The translations under genes and the position numbers were made by a program. Shown here piece after piece: positions 50,501 to 59,516 of a stretch of DNA of 64,000 bases. The stretch lies in assembly GCF_018255755.1 (NCBI RefSeq), contig NZ_CP073766.1:7810501-7874500 (forward strand), written 5' to 3'. Source of the stretch: Chitinophaga sp. HK235. Its GTDB lineage: Bacteria > Bacteroidota > Bacteroidia > Chitinophagales > Chitinophagaceae. The first letter of the stretch is position 1; the number at the start of each line of letters is the position of its first letter. The notes below the pieces were generated by a model. That model worked only from the letters and a program-made list of their open reading frames with translations. It was not told the DNA's origin and made no database searches.

Positions 50501-51967
50501 ATGAAAAAAAATAAAATCTATATACCGCTCCTGCTGCTGTCGCTCGCCGGCAGCAGCTGTACCAACAGCCTGCTGAACATGACACCGGATTCTTCCCTGA
50601 CTACCACCAATTTCTATAAAACGGCCAACGATATGGACCAGGCGGTGATCGGCATCTACAGCAGTATGCAGGACCGCAAGCCCAAAGATTATATCCTGAT
50701 GGAAATGCCCGGCGATAATCTGTATATGGGTACTGCCATGCCCGGTGTCAACGATCTGGACTACCTGACTGTAAACGCCGAAAATACAGCGGTGGCCGAC
50801 TTCTGGGAGAAATCCTACTATGGTATAGGAAGAGCCAACGCTGTGCTGGAAAATATCGATAGACCTACAGATTACCCTGGCGGGAAAAAAGAACAGTTTA
50901 CCGGTGAAGCAAAATTTATGCGCGCGCTCTTTTATTTTGACCTGGTAAGATTGTATGGGGGAGTACCACTGGTAACAAAAACACCTTCTATCAGCGAAGC
51001 TAAAAATATGCCCCGTGAATCAGCTGACAAGATCTATGATATGATCATCAGCGACCTGAAAGAAGCCATCGATCTGCTGCCGGCACCAGCCACGGCTATA
51101 CGCGGCCGTGCCAGCAAAGGTGCTGCCACCGGCCTGCTGGGAAAAGTTTACATATATCGTAAAGACTGGGCAAACGCGAAAACTTATCTGGAGAAAACTA
51201 TCCGGGATTTTAATTACCAGCTGGAACCCAACTTTGCCACGCTCTGGAGCCTGGCCACGGAAGATAACAAAGAGATCATACTGGCTATTAAATACACCGA
51301 CGGTTCCAATGGACATTCGCTGGGCATCGACTTTGCGCCCATCGGCGGCCTGGCAGGCATTGTGGGCTCCGGCAACCAATACGCATTTCCTTCCTGGAGT
51401 CTCAATAAAAAATATGTGGCTGGCGATACCCGCAAAGCGTCTACTATTTCAGACTATGTGGTGAAAGCCACTTCTCCCAACGATCCGCCGGCATGGGGGC
51501 CTTACGTGAAAAAATATGCGACGAAATTTACCGGCTCCACTTCCGGACAAGACCTGCCGGTATTGCGGCTGGCAGATGTGGTACTGTTGTATGCAGAAGC
51601 ATTGTACAACACCGGTGATAAAGGGAATGCTTTATTACAACTCAATGCTATCCGGGAACGCGCTTTTGGAGATGCTTCCCATGACTACACTGCCGCAGAT
51701 ATCGCCAGTGCTGATAGTTTCCTCGATCTCCTGTTGCAGGAAAGACAACTGGAACTGGCCTACGAAAATGAACGCTGGACCGATCTGGTACGTACCGGCA
51801 AATTCATGACGGTGATGACCAGTGAAGAAAGAGATTACAATCCGGCTACCAGTACCGCTACTAAAGTGACACTATCTCCCAAAGCTACCATGGCGGTTTT
51901 TCCGATACCGCAGCGACAGATCGATCAATATACGCCTGGAGTGCTCAAACAAAACGAAGGATACTAA
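50501..51967 (+). CDS. SusD/RagB-family glycan-binding lipoprotein
   Basis: This 488-residue protein has a lipobox LAGSSC and is the surface partner of the SusC protein. The TPR-like helical fold is evident from FYKTANDMDQAVIGIYSSMQ, EAKFMRALFYFDLVRLYGGVPLVTK, RASKGAATGLLGKVYIYRKDWANAKTYLEK and the C-terminal RLADVVLLYAEALYN and LLQERQLELAYENERWTDLVRTG. It binds the incoming ligand; the aromatic ligand site cannot be mapped by eye. Confidence 0.95.
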   Translation: MKKNKIYIPLLLLSLAGSSCTNSLLNMTPDSSLTTTNFYKTANDMDQAVIGIYSSMQDRKPKDYILMEMPGDNLYMGTAMPGVNDLDYLTVNAENTAVADFWEKSYYGIGRANAVLENIDRPTDYPGGKKEQFTGEAKFMRALFYFDLVRLYGGVPLVTKTPSISEAKNMPRESADKIYDMIISDLKEAIDLLPAPATAIRGRASKGAATGLLGKVYIYRKDWANAKTYLEKTIRDFNYQLEPNFATLWSLATEDNKEIILAIKYTDGSNGHSLGIDFAPIGGLAGIVGSGNQYAFPSWSLNKKYVAGDTRKASTISDYVVKATSPNDPPAWGPYVKKYATKFTGSTSGQDLPVLRLADVVLLYAEALYNTGDKGNALLQLNAIRERAFGDASHDYTAADIASADSFLDLLLQERQLELAYENERWTDLVRTGKFMTVMTSEERDYNPATSTATKVTLSPKATMAVFPIPQRQIDQYTPGVLKQNEGY

Positions 51968-52001
51968 ATCAGAAACCAGTTATATACTTTAAGCATACGG
52001 G

Positions 52002-53252
52002 ATGTTATACAGCATAAGCATAGTTAAACGGATTATCTTAAGTGGCCTCCTCATAGTTGGCTGTATGACATCCCATGCTCAGCACGTCACAGATGTGCGT
52101 GCCTATGGTGCCCTGGCGGACGGAAAAACAGACGACAGCAAGGCTTTTCAAAAAGCGATCAAACAGGCTGCAAAGACCGGTACACGAAAAATATTTGTTC
52201 CAAAAGGGCACTATCTGATTGCACAATCCATCAAACTACCATCCCGCTTTACGCTGGAAGCCAGTCCTGATGCATATATAGAACTGAAGCCTTCCGCCAA
52301 TACCTGCCTGTTGCAAAACGAAGACCTGACTAACGGGAACGAATATATTACCGTAAAAGGTGGGAGATGGAATGGCAACGGCTGGAGTCAGACACGTAGC
52401 ATTCGCAGTACAGTAGACAGTTCTGCCTTTTGTTTTGGTATGTTTTTCTACAAGGTGAAAAACCTGGAAGTGGCCGGGCTGCAGATAGACAGTACCCGCA
52501 GCTGGGGCATTGCCTACATGGAATGTGACACGGTGCATATACACGATATTCATTTTCAGCAGAACCCTTTTAAAGATGCACAACAAACCAGTGCGCTGAT
52601 GCAGAATGGGGATGGTGTGACCGGTGGAGGCAATCATGTTCTGATAGAAAATATTTCTGGTTTCACCAATGACGACCTGGTAGCTTTTGCCGCTGGTGGA
52701 GCGTCTTTCCAGGGAAAGATGTCTCCGTTTCCGGCTTGTGATTATAAAGACATCACGGTTCGTAATATTACCCCGCAAAATATCTATGATTCCATTCCTA
52801 CGTTGAAAGCGGTAGCCTTTTACACATTTGAAGGCAGAAAAGTGAGTGATATCAGTATTGAACGGGTGCATGGTAATACAGCCATGGCCTCTGTACTGTT
52901 TTACAGTCTTTTCGATAAAACAGGTTATTTCTCCAATGTAAAAATATCGGATGTGTCGGGGACAAATGTTTACGCCCGCTCTTCCCATCCGGGGCTGGCT
53001 TCTGTATACGGCGTTATCAGTGTGAAGTGTTCTGTGATAGACCGGCTGGATATCAGCCGGGTGCGCAGGGAGGAACGTCGTTATGCCAATCCGCAGTTTT
53101 TATTTGACGAACGTACAGTCATCGATTCGCTCAACATAAACCAGGTAGACATCCACCATCAGCACGTACAGGGCGACCTGCTGATGAAATCTTCCGGCGC
53201 CGTTATTAAAAACAGCCGCATCAATGGGGTGTCCATCAGCAATGTGGAATAG
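52002..53252 (+). CDS. Exported right-handed beta-helix protein (GH28/pectate-lyase-3-like)
   Basis: The 416-residue protein has a signal peptide ending TSHAQ; a Cys in LLIVGC is also near a lipobox position. It opens with VRAYGALADGKTDDSKAFQKAIKQA, the start of pectate-lyase-3/GH28-type helices, and has repeating strands with NGDGVTGGGNHVLIENISGFTNDDLVAFA, where the paired Asp residues resemble the GH28 catalytic region. A definite GH28 HG and RIK pair is not apparent, so activity may differ (lyase, epimerase or glycosidase). It is 34 nt after susD and probably cuts the glycan recognised by SusD. Confidence 0.82.
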   Translation: MLYSISIVKRIILSGLLIVGCMTSHAQHVTDVRAYGALADGKTDDSKAFQKAIKQAAKTGTRKIFVPKGHYLIAQSIKLPSRFTLEASPDAYIELKPSANTCLLQNEDLTNGNEYITVKGGRWNGNGWSQTRSIRSTVDSSAFCFGMFFYKVKNLEVAGLQIDSTRSWGIAYMECDTVHIHDIHFQQNPFKDAQQTSALMQNGDGVTGGGNHVLIENISGFTNDDLVAFAAGGASFQGKMSPFPACDYKDITVRNITPQNIYDSIPTLKAVAFYTFEGRKVSDISIERVHGNTAMASVLFYSLFDKTGYFSNVKISDVSGTNVYARSSHPGLASVYGVISVKCSVIDRLDISRVRREERRYANPQFLFDERTVIDSLNINQVDIHHQHVQGDLLMKSSGAVIKNSRINGVSISNVE

Positions 53253-53301
53253 GTGAGATGGAAAGACAGGTTTTTAACTCAAAAATTTTAACAACATCGC
53301 T

Positions 53302-54627
53302 ATGATGAACGCATGGCCCAAATCATCCTCGCTTTTAAAAAGCAATGAACAATGGATACCCGGTGGCGTGGTATCACTCAACCGGAAATCAGACCCCAAT
53401 ATCTGTTTCGTTAGCGGACAGGGTAGCCGTGTTCGTGACCTGGAAGGAAATGAATACATCGACTACCAGGCCGGTTTTGCCGCCGCATTTCTGGGGCATA
53501 ATGACCCCGACGTTAACAAGGCGGTGCGTGCCGCGCTGGATAATGAAACGCTGTTGATGGGCGCAGGTCCTACCAACCTTGAAGGAGAGTTTGCCCGGCT
53601 GTTTTGTGAAAGTGTGCCTTCGGCAGAAAGTATAGAAATCACCACCACCGGATCAGAAGCTACCTATCATGCTATTCGTATAGCCCGTGCCGTTACTGGT
53701 AAAGAACATATTATCGTGATGCAGGGCGGTTATAACGGCTGGCATAACGATGTGGCCTGTAATGTGATCAGCAGCCTGACAGATGTGGGAGAAAGAGTGA
53801 GTCCGGGTGAATATCCGTTTGATTCCCTTTCAGCGGGTATTCCGGAAGGACATTCTTCCCTGGTACATGTGATCAACTATAATGATATTGACTCCGTAAC
53901 GTATATCCTGCAACGTTATCCGGTGGCGGGCATACTGCTGGAGCCTATCCTGCAGAACATCGGTGTGGTGAAGCCTCAGCCGGGCTATCTGGAGACGCTG
54001 CGACAGCTGGCCGATGAACATGGTTTCCTGCTGATATTCGATGAAGTGAAAACAGGTTTCCGTCATGCGTTGGGTGGTTATCAGCAGTTGTGTGGTGTTA
54101 CGCCTGATCTCAGCACTTTCGGTAAAGCCGTGGCCAATGGTTACCCGGTGGGTGTTATCGCCGGAAAGAAAAAATACATGGACTATTTCATCCATCCTGA
54201 TAAAAACAAAAAAGTGCTCATCGCTGGTACCTTCAATGCACATCCGCTGACTACAGCGGCAGCTATTGCGACGGTGCGTAAGCTGGCTGCTCCTGGGTTT
54301 GGTGTATACGACCATGTCAACGCGCTGGGCCAGCTGCTGGAAAACGGCTTACAGGACATCTTCCGGACTACGGGCCGACCTTTTCAGATTGCGCGTCAGG
54401 GTTCCGCTTTTTGTATGTATTTTATGGACCATATGCCGGTAGATTATCACGATATATTGAAGCATCATGATTTTGCGTTTGATAAAGCATACAGGCTGAA
54501 ACTGATCGAAAAAGGGATCTTTAACTTCCCCTTACCGATCAAACAAGGCAGTATCTCCTATGCGCATACGACACAAGACATCGAAGAAACACTGGAAAAA
54601 ACCAAATCAATATTAGCAGCGCTATGA
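53302..54627 (+). CDS. Class III PLP-dependent aminotransferase (glutamate-1-semialdehyde-aminomutase-like)
   Basis: The 441-residue enzyme has the GSAM-type pattern: VRDLEGNEYIDYQAGFAAAFLGHNDP, TTTGSEATYHAIRIARAVTGKEHIIVMQGGYNGWH, the PLP-ring aspartate in LLIFDEVKTGFRHALGGYQ and the Schiff-base lysine in LSTFGKAVANGYPVGVIAG. A housekeeping hemL would sit in a haem locus; here it lies in a sugar operon and ends overlapping the enolase start by 4 nt, so it should transaminate or isomerise an intermediate of this pathway. The true substrate is unknown. Confidence 0.88.
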   Translation: MMNAWPKSSSLLKSNEQWIPGGVVSLNRKSDPNICFVSGQGSRVRDLEGNEYIDYQAGFAAAFLGHNDPDVNKAVRAALDNETLLMGAGPTNLEGEFARLFCESVPSAESIEITTTGSEATYHAIRIARAVTGKEHIIVMQGGYNGWHNDVACNVISSLTDVGERVSPGEYPFDSLSAGIPEGHSSLVHVINYNDIDSVTYILQRYPVAGILLEPILQNIGVVKPQPGYLETLRQLADEHGFLLIFDEVKTGFRHALGGYQQLCGVTPDLSTFGKAVANGYPVGVIAGKKKYMDYFIHPDKNKKVLIAGTFNAHPLTTAAAIATVRKLAAPGFGVYDHVNALGQLLENGLQDIFRTTGRPFQIARQGSAFCMYFMDHMPVDYHDILKHHDFAFDKAYRLKLIEKGIFNFPLPIKQGSISYAHTTQDIEETLEKTKSILAAL

Positions 54628-55802
54628 AGATAACGGCGATAGAAACACAGGTTTGCCACGCGCGGATGCGTAACTGGATCTTTATTAAAATTGTGACAGA
54701 CCAGCCCGGACTGTGGGGATGGGGAGAAGCAACACTGGAATGGCATACCAGGGCAGTAGTAGGGGCGGTGGAAGATCTCAGCCAGCTGCTGATAGGAGAA
54801 GATCCCCGCCGTATTGAATATCTCTGGCAGATGATGTACCGTCAGCATTTCTGGCATGGCAACGGCATTGTACGGGGTACGGCTATCAGCGGTATCGACA
54901 TCGCATTATGGGATATCCTCGGCAAAATACATGGTGTACCTTGTCATGAGCTGTGGGGTGGAAGAGTAAGAGATTATATCCGTTTGTACTGTCATTTGGG
55001 CGGTGGTAAGATGGAAGATTTTTACGAGACCAGACCGGATGATGCGGCCCGTTTCGGGGAGCTGGCCCAGCGTGCCGTGGAAGAAGGTTTTACAGCCTTT
55101 AAATCCATGGCGGTGCCGGAAACCATGCCACTGGAAGGTTTGCGTCCCATTCGTTATGCAGAAGCCTGTGTGAAGGCCATGCGTGACGCTGTAGGAGAAG
55201 ATATTGATATCATGGTGGATTGCCATGCACGCCCCAGTCCGTTGATGGGCCTGCAGTTTGCAAAGGCATTGGAGCCATACGGACTTTATTTCTTTGAAGA
55301 ACCCTGCTGGCCGGAAACGATGGATGACATTGCCCGTATACAACATGCGGTGAAAACACCGATTGCCAGTGGTGAAAGGCTGGTAGGTGTACATGCTTTC
55401 CGGGATATGCTGGAGAAGCGTGCGGTGAGTGTTATACAGCCGGATATCACCCATTGCGGTGGATTAAGTGAAGTAAGGCGCATTGCAGCGCTGGCTGAAG
55501 CTTATCGTGTGGCGGTAGCGCCGCATAATCCGCAGGGACCGGTGAGTACAGCTGCTTCTATCGAACTGGGTTTTGCCACACCATCTTACAGCATTTGTGA
55601 AAGTGTGCATAATGATGTGCCCTGGCGGGAAGAAGTAGTGAGCGAAGGGTTTACAGTAGAGAAAAAAGGAAGGATCGTGAAACCTAATGCCCGTCCGGGT
55701 TTGGGGATAGAGATCAATGAGGCAGTGGTGAAAAAACATCCTTTTCAGCAGGAAGTATTACAGCGTACATTTTATAAAGATGGTAGTGTAGGTGACTGGT
55801 AA
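54624..55802 (+). CDS. Mandelate racemase/enolase-superfamily dehydratase (galactonate-dehydratase-like)
   Basis: The 392-residue protein matches DgoD-type acid sugar dehydratases over its whole length. KIVTDQPGLWGWGEATLEWH is the capping domain; the barrel carries DCHARP (metal Asp plus catalytic His), FFEEPCWPE and SGERLVG (metal Glu residues), QPDITHCGGLSEVRRIA, and the second catalytic His in APHNPQGPVSTAASIEL. The C-terminal PNARPGLGIEINEAV and DGSVGDW also agree. It removes water from an aldonate to give a 2-keto-3-deoxy acid in the cytosol; which aldonate is unknown. Confidence 0.9.
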   Translation: MKITAIETQVCHARMRNWIFIKIVTDQPGLWGWGEATLEWHTRAVVGAVEDLSQLLIGEDPRRIEYLWQMMYRQHFWHGNGIVRGTAISGIDIALWDILGKIHGVPCHELWGGRVRDYIRLYCHLGGGKMEDFYETRPDDAARFGELAQRAVEEGFTAFKSMAVPETMPLEGLRPIRYAEACVKAMRDAVGEDIDIMVDCHARPSPLMGLQFAKALEPYGLYFFEEPCWPETMDDIARIQHAVKTPIASGERLVGVHAFRDMLEKRAVSVIQPDITHCGGLSEVRRIAALAEAYRVAVAPHNPQGPVSTAASIELGFATPSYSICESVHNDVPWREEVVSEGFTVEKKGRIVKPNARPGLGIEINEAVVKKHPFQQEVLQRTFYKDGSVGDW

Positions 55803-55812
55803 AATAACGGGT

Positions 55813-56577
55813 ATGAAAAAATTATTGGAAGAGAAAACAGTCCTGATCAGTGGCGCCCTGGGCGACATTGGCAGGGCTGTGGCCATTGCGTTTGCGGAGC
55901 AGGGCGCAGGTGTCGCGCTGGGCGATATTCAGCCCGCAGCGCAGGCACAGCCCCTGCTGAATGAACTCAAAGCTATCGGTGTGCCTTGCCATTATACACA
56001 GGTAGATGTGTCTGATGCAGTGGCGGTAGACAGCTGGTTACAGACTGCTGAAGCGGCTTTGGGGCTGGTGAGTATGGTGGTGGCCAATGCGGCTACTGTT
56101 ACCATTGCTGGTCTTTATCAGATTACAGCGGAGCAATGGAGTAAAGAGCTGCGGGTAAACCTGGATGGTGCTTTTCATATAGCCCGCGCCGTTACCAGTC
56201 GGTTGCTGGAAAAGGCTGCCACCGGGAGTGTGGTATTTGTAGGTAGCTGGGCTGCTGAAGCGGTACACAGTCATATCCCGGCCTATTCCGTATCCAAGGC
56301 TGGGCTGCGGATGCTGTCTAAATGTATGGCACTGGAACTCGCTCCGCATGGCATTATGGTCAACGAGATCGCGCCGGGTTATGTAGATGCAGGGCTTAGC
56401 CGGACGGTATGGGAACAGGCACCGGAGCAGAAAGAACAGGCCCGTCTCAGGGCGCCGGTACGGCAACTGATCACACCGCAGCAGGTGGCCCGGGAGGTGG
56501 TACGGTTGTGTGATCCGGAAAACAGACATATCACCGGCAGTGTATTGCTGATGGATGGCGGATTGTCTTTGTTGTAA
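55813..56577 (+). CDS. SDR-family oxidoreductase
   Basis: This 254-residue protein starts at the ATG at 55813 (MKKLLEEKTVLISGALGDIG), 10 nt after the enolase stop; a start at 55792 would overlap the enolase. It has the cofactor loop SGALGDIGRAVA (a variant of TGxxxGIG), ANAATVTIAG for the NNAG motif, and the catalytic S145, Y158 and K162 in VGSWAAEAVHSHIPAYSVSKAG. LNEIAPGYVD-type and ITGSVLLMDGGLSLL ends are standard. It likely oxidises a sugar or aldonate intermediate of the operon with NAD(P)+. Confidence 0.92.
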   Translation: MKKLLEEKTVLISGALGDIGRAVAIAFAEQGAGVALGDIQPAAQAQPLLNELKAIGVPCHYTQVDVSDAVAVDSWLQTAEAALGLVSMVVANAATVTIAGLYQITAEQWSKELRVNLDGAFHIARAVTSRLLEKAATGSVVFVGSWAAEAVHSHIPAYSVSKAGLRMLSKCMALELAPHGIMVNEIAPGYVDAGLSRTVWEQAPEQKEQARLRAPVRQLITPQQVAREVVRLCDPENRHITGSVLLMDGGLSLL

Positions 56578-56589
56578 CAAAATTGAAAC

Positions 56590-57948
56590 ATGACGAACTA
56601 TCACGGAATAATAGGCATATCCAGGGAAGATATTACGCCGCCGGTAGGCATCTTTGCACGCAATTGGGGGGCTGCCACCCATGATGTGGCGGCAGGTGTT
56701 CATATGCCGTTGACCCTCACCTGTATCACTTTTCAGACAGGTAAGGACGTACAGCCGTTGGTGTTAGTATCCGCCGACCTGGGCTGGTGGAAAAGTGCTG
56801 CCGATGAAAAAACACTGCGGCATGGCATATTACAGGCCTTGTCCCTGACGGAAGAACGCCTGATGTTTTGTTTGACCCATACCCACGCGGGGCCCAGCAC
56901 TTTCAGTGAAGATGCGGGCAAACCCGGTGGTCAATATATCATTCCATATCTGCAGCAGTTGCAGGAGAAGGCTGTCAGCTGTATCCGCCGCGCACTGGCG
57001 GCCGCACAGCCGGCTACGCTCACCTGGCAGTATGGCAGCTGCAACCTGGCGGTGAACCGCGATTTCCCGGAGCCGGGAGGTGATCGGCTGGTAGTAGGGT
57101 ACAACCCCGCTGTCAGCGCAGATGATACAGTACTGGTAGGCCGCATTACAGACAGCGACTGCAAGGTGATGGGCACCATCGTAAATTATGCCTGTCACCC
57201 TACTACGCTGGCCTGGGAAAACCAGTTGTTGTCGCCCGACTACATTGGTGGAATGCGTACCGTAGTGGAAACTGCTACTGCGGCGCCCTGCCTCTTTTTG
57301 CAAGGAGCCTCCGGTGAGTTGTCGCCTGCAGAGCAATACAGTGGTGATACTTCGCTGGCCGATGGTTATGGCCGTCAGCTCGGCTATGCCGTGCTCTCTG
57401 CACTGGAAGGGATGCTGCCACCGGATACTACGCTTACTTATACCGGTGTGGTGGAATCAGGTGCTTCGCTGGGTATCTGGAAAAAAACGCCTGCCCCGGC
57501 GTCCACTACGCTGCTGGCTGAAATGACGCTGGTGGAAATGCCGCTGAAACCGATGCCTTCGCTGGCTGAGATAGAAGCCGCATGGGCTACCTGCGAAGAT
57601 CACGTGCTCAAAGAGCGGCTGTGGCGTCAGCGGGGTATCCGTAAAACGGTGGGAGAAGGGGCAGTGGCAAAAATGCCGCTGTGGATATGGCGGCTGGGAA
57701 ACACGATACTCGCCGGCCAGCCCAACGAAGCCTATTCCTTATTTCAGCAGGAACTACGGCAACAGCTGGCTCCGGCAGCCGTGGCTGTCATGAATATTGT
57801 AAACGGTTATGCCGGTTATCTGCCGCCTTTAACATCGTTCAGCCATAACAGTTATACTGTATGGCAAACGCCCTTTCAGCAAGGCTCACTGGAACAACTG
57901 ATCTGCTCCGCCATCACTATTTCACAACGAATGATCCAAACCGCATGA
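56590..57948 (+). CDS. Neutral ceramidase-like hydrolase (N-terminal domain family)
   Basis: The 452-residue protein has the neutral/alkaline non-lysosomal ceramidase fold: GISREDITPPVGIFARNWG, VLVSADLGWWKS, FCLTHTHAGPSTF with zinc-ligand-type histidines, TIVNYACHPTTLAWENQLLSPDYIGGMRTVVE and LFLQGASGELSPAEQYSG. It lacks a signal peptide, so unlike true ceramidases it appears cytosolic. In sugar operons this family is of unknown activity; an amidase or deacylase acting on an N-acylated or ester-linked sugar is possible (inference). Translation overlaps the symporter start (ATGA). Confidence 0.85.
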   Translation: MTNYHGIIGISREDITPPVGIFARNWGAATHDVAAGVHMPLTLTCITFQTGKDVQPLVLVSADLGWWKSAADEKTLRHGILQALSLTEERLMFCLTHTHAGPSTFSEDAGKPGGQYIIPYLQQLQEKAVSCIRRALAAAQPATLTWQYGSCNLAVNRDFPEPGGDRLVVGYNPAVSADDTVLVGRITDSDCKVMGTIVNYACHPTTLAWENQLLSPDYIGGMRTVVETATAAPCLFLQGASGELSPAEQYSGDTSLADGYGRQLGYAVLSALEGMLPPDTTLTYTGVVESGASLGIWKKTPAPASTTLLAEMTLVEMPLKPMPSLAEIEAAWATCEDHVLKERLWRQRGIRKTVGEGAVAKMPLWIWRLGNTILAGQPNEAYSLFQQELRQQLAPAAVAVMNIVNGYAGYLPPLTSFSHNSYTVWQTPFQQGSLEQLICSAITISQRMIQTA

Positions 57949-59516
57949 ACCTTAACCTGACCTTACTCGATGCCATCATCTTTGGAGCATATATATTGGG
58001 TGTAATTGGCCTGGGCATCTATGCCTCCCGCAAAGGCCAGCAAACAAAACGGGATTATTTTCTGGCCGGCGATAAACTGCCCTGGTGGATGATCGGCGGT
58101 AGTATCATCGCAGCCAACATCAGCAGCCATCATCTGGTAGGGGCTATGGGCGTAGCCTACAGTCGTGGTTTTGTGGCCATTGCCATGGAATGGGGCGCCA
58201 TCCTGATGGGCTTCAATGCCTTGTTATGGATATTCCTCCCTTTTTATATTCGCAATGGTTTTTATACAGTGCCTGAATTTCTGGAGAAACGTTTTGGAAC
58301 GGCTGCCCGAACTACTTACGCCAGCCTGATCCTGCTCACTTATGTGCTCGTAGAGATCAGTGCGGTATTGTATCTGGGCGCATTGTCATTACATTCCTTG
58401 TTAGGTATTTCGGTGATGACCAGTGTGGTGGTGCTGGCATTGATCACCGGTGTTTACACGATTGCAGGCGGTCTGCGGGCAGTGATCTACACAGAGATGC
58501 TGCAATTGATTGTACTGGTGATGGGTGGTATTGCCCTCACTATCGCCACCGTTAACGCTGCAGGGGGTGTATCGGCGATTACAGATACTGTAAAGGATTG
58601 GGACCTTATCCTGCCGGCCAACGATCAGGACTTTCCCTGGACCATGTACCTGGGTGGTGTATTGTGCATCAGTGTATTTTACTGTGCCACCAACCAGTTT
58701 ATCGTACAACGGGTGCTCGCTGCCAAAAACGAGTGGCATGCCCGCATGGGCGTGGTCTTCGGCGACTACCTCAAATTTCTGATACCTGTTATCATTACCG
58801 TGCCGGCGCTGGTAGCGCCCAAGTTGTTCCCTCATCTCGAAAAGCCTGATCTGTTGTTTCCCACACTGGTGGAAAAACTGTTGCCCACTGGTCTGGTAGG
58901 CTTGGTGATGGCCGGTTTGATAGCCGCCGTGATGTCACATCTTTCAGGAGCGATCAACTCCTGTACAACGATTCTTACCGTAGATATTTATCTTCCCTAC
59001 TTCCGTAAAAAGGCTACGGAAGCAGAAGCGGTGCGTTTCGGCAGATGGGCCGGCGCTGTCATTATTGTGATCGGTATCTTATGCACAGGGCTGTTTCTGA
59101 CGCATTCCAAAAAACCGGTCTTCCTTTATCTGATGAATGCTTATGGGTTGTTTACACCTGGTATTGCAGCCATGTTTCTGTTGGGCATTCTGTGGAAACG
59201 TACTACGCACGCAGGTGCGCTGGCAGCGGGCATACTCACGATCCCATTGTCGGTCGTCATGGAAATTATCTATCCGGCTATGCCTTTCTTTAACCGTACC
59301 GGCATTGTTTTCTGGAGTTGTATGCTGGTATGTGCCGGTGTGAGTCTTCTTACCAAACCTGTGCCTGAAGCCCGTCTGGAAGGACTTATCTGGAACCGCG
59401 AAAGTTTAAAACTGCCGCCGGACCTGCTGCGTCAATCCCGTGGCTGGCGTAATCCAACACTATGGTGGGGATTTATAACGGCGCTGGTGTTGTATTTCTA
59501 TATCCGTTATGCATGA
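57945..59516 (+). CDS. SSS-family sodium:solute symporter
   Basis: The 523-residue inner membrane protein starts at the ATG at 57945, overlapping the previous stop by 4 nt. It has about 13-14 hydrophobic segments and the SGLT-like pattern: DYFLAGDKLPWWMIGGSIIAANISSHHLVGAMG, YTVPEFLEKRFG, YTIAGGLRAVIYTEMLQL and QFIVQRVLAAKNEWHARMG, with AAVMSHLSGAINSCTTILTVDIY late. SGLT-type members carry sugars or sugar acids with Na+. It should bring the processed monomer from the periplasm to the cytosolic enzymes. Confidence 0.92.
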   Translation: MNLNLTLLDAIIFGAYILGVIGLGIYASRKGQQTKRDYFLAGDKLPWWMIGGSIIAANISSHHLVGAMGVAYSRGFVAIAMEWGAILMGFNALLWIFLPFYIRNGFYTVPEFLEKRFGTAARTTYASLILLTYVLVEISAVLYLGALSLHSLLGISVMTSVVVLALITGVYTIAGGLRAVIYTEMLQLIVLVMGGIALTIATVNAAGGVSAITDTVKDWDLILPANDQDFPWTMYLGGVLCISVFYCATNQFIVQRVLAAKNEWHARMGVVFGDYLKFLIPVIITVPALVAPKLFPHLEKPDLLFPTLVEKLLPTGLVGLVMAGLIAAVMSHLSGAINSCTTILTVDIYLPYFRKKATEAEAVRFGRWAGAVIIVIGILCTGLFLTHSKKPVFLYLMNAYGLFTPGIAAMFLLGILWKRTTHAGALAAGILTIPLSVVMEIIYPAMPFFNRTGIVFWSCMLVCAGVSLLTKPVPEARLEGLIWNRESLKLPPDLLRQSRGWRNPTLWWGFITALVLYFYIRYA

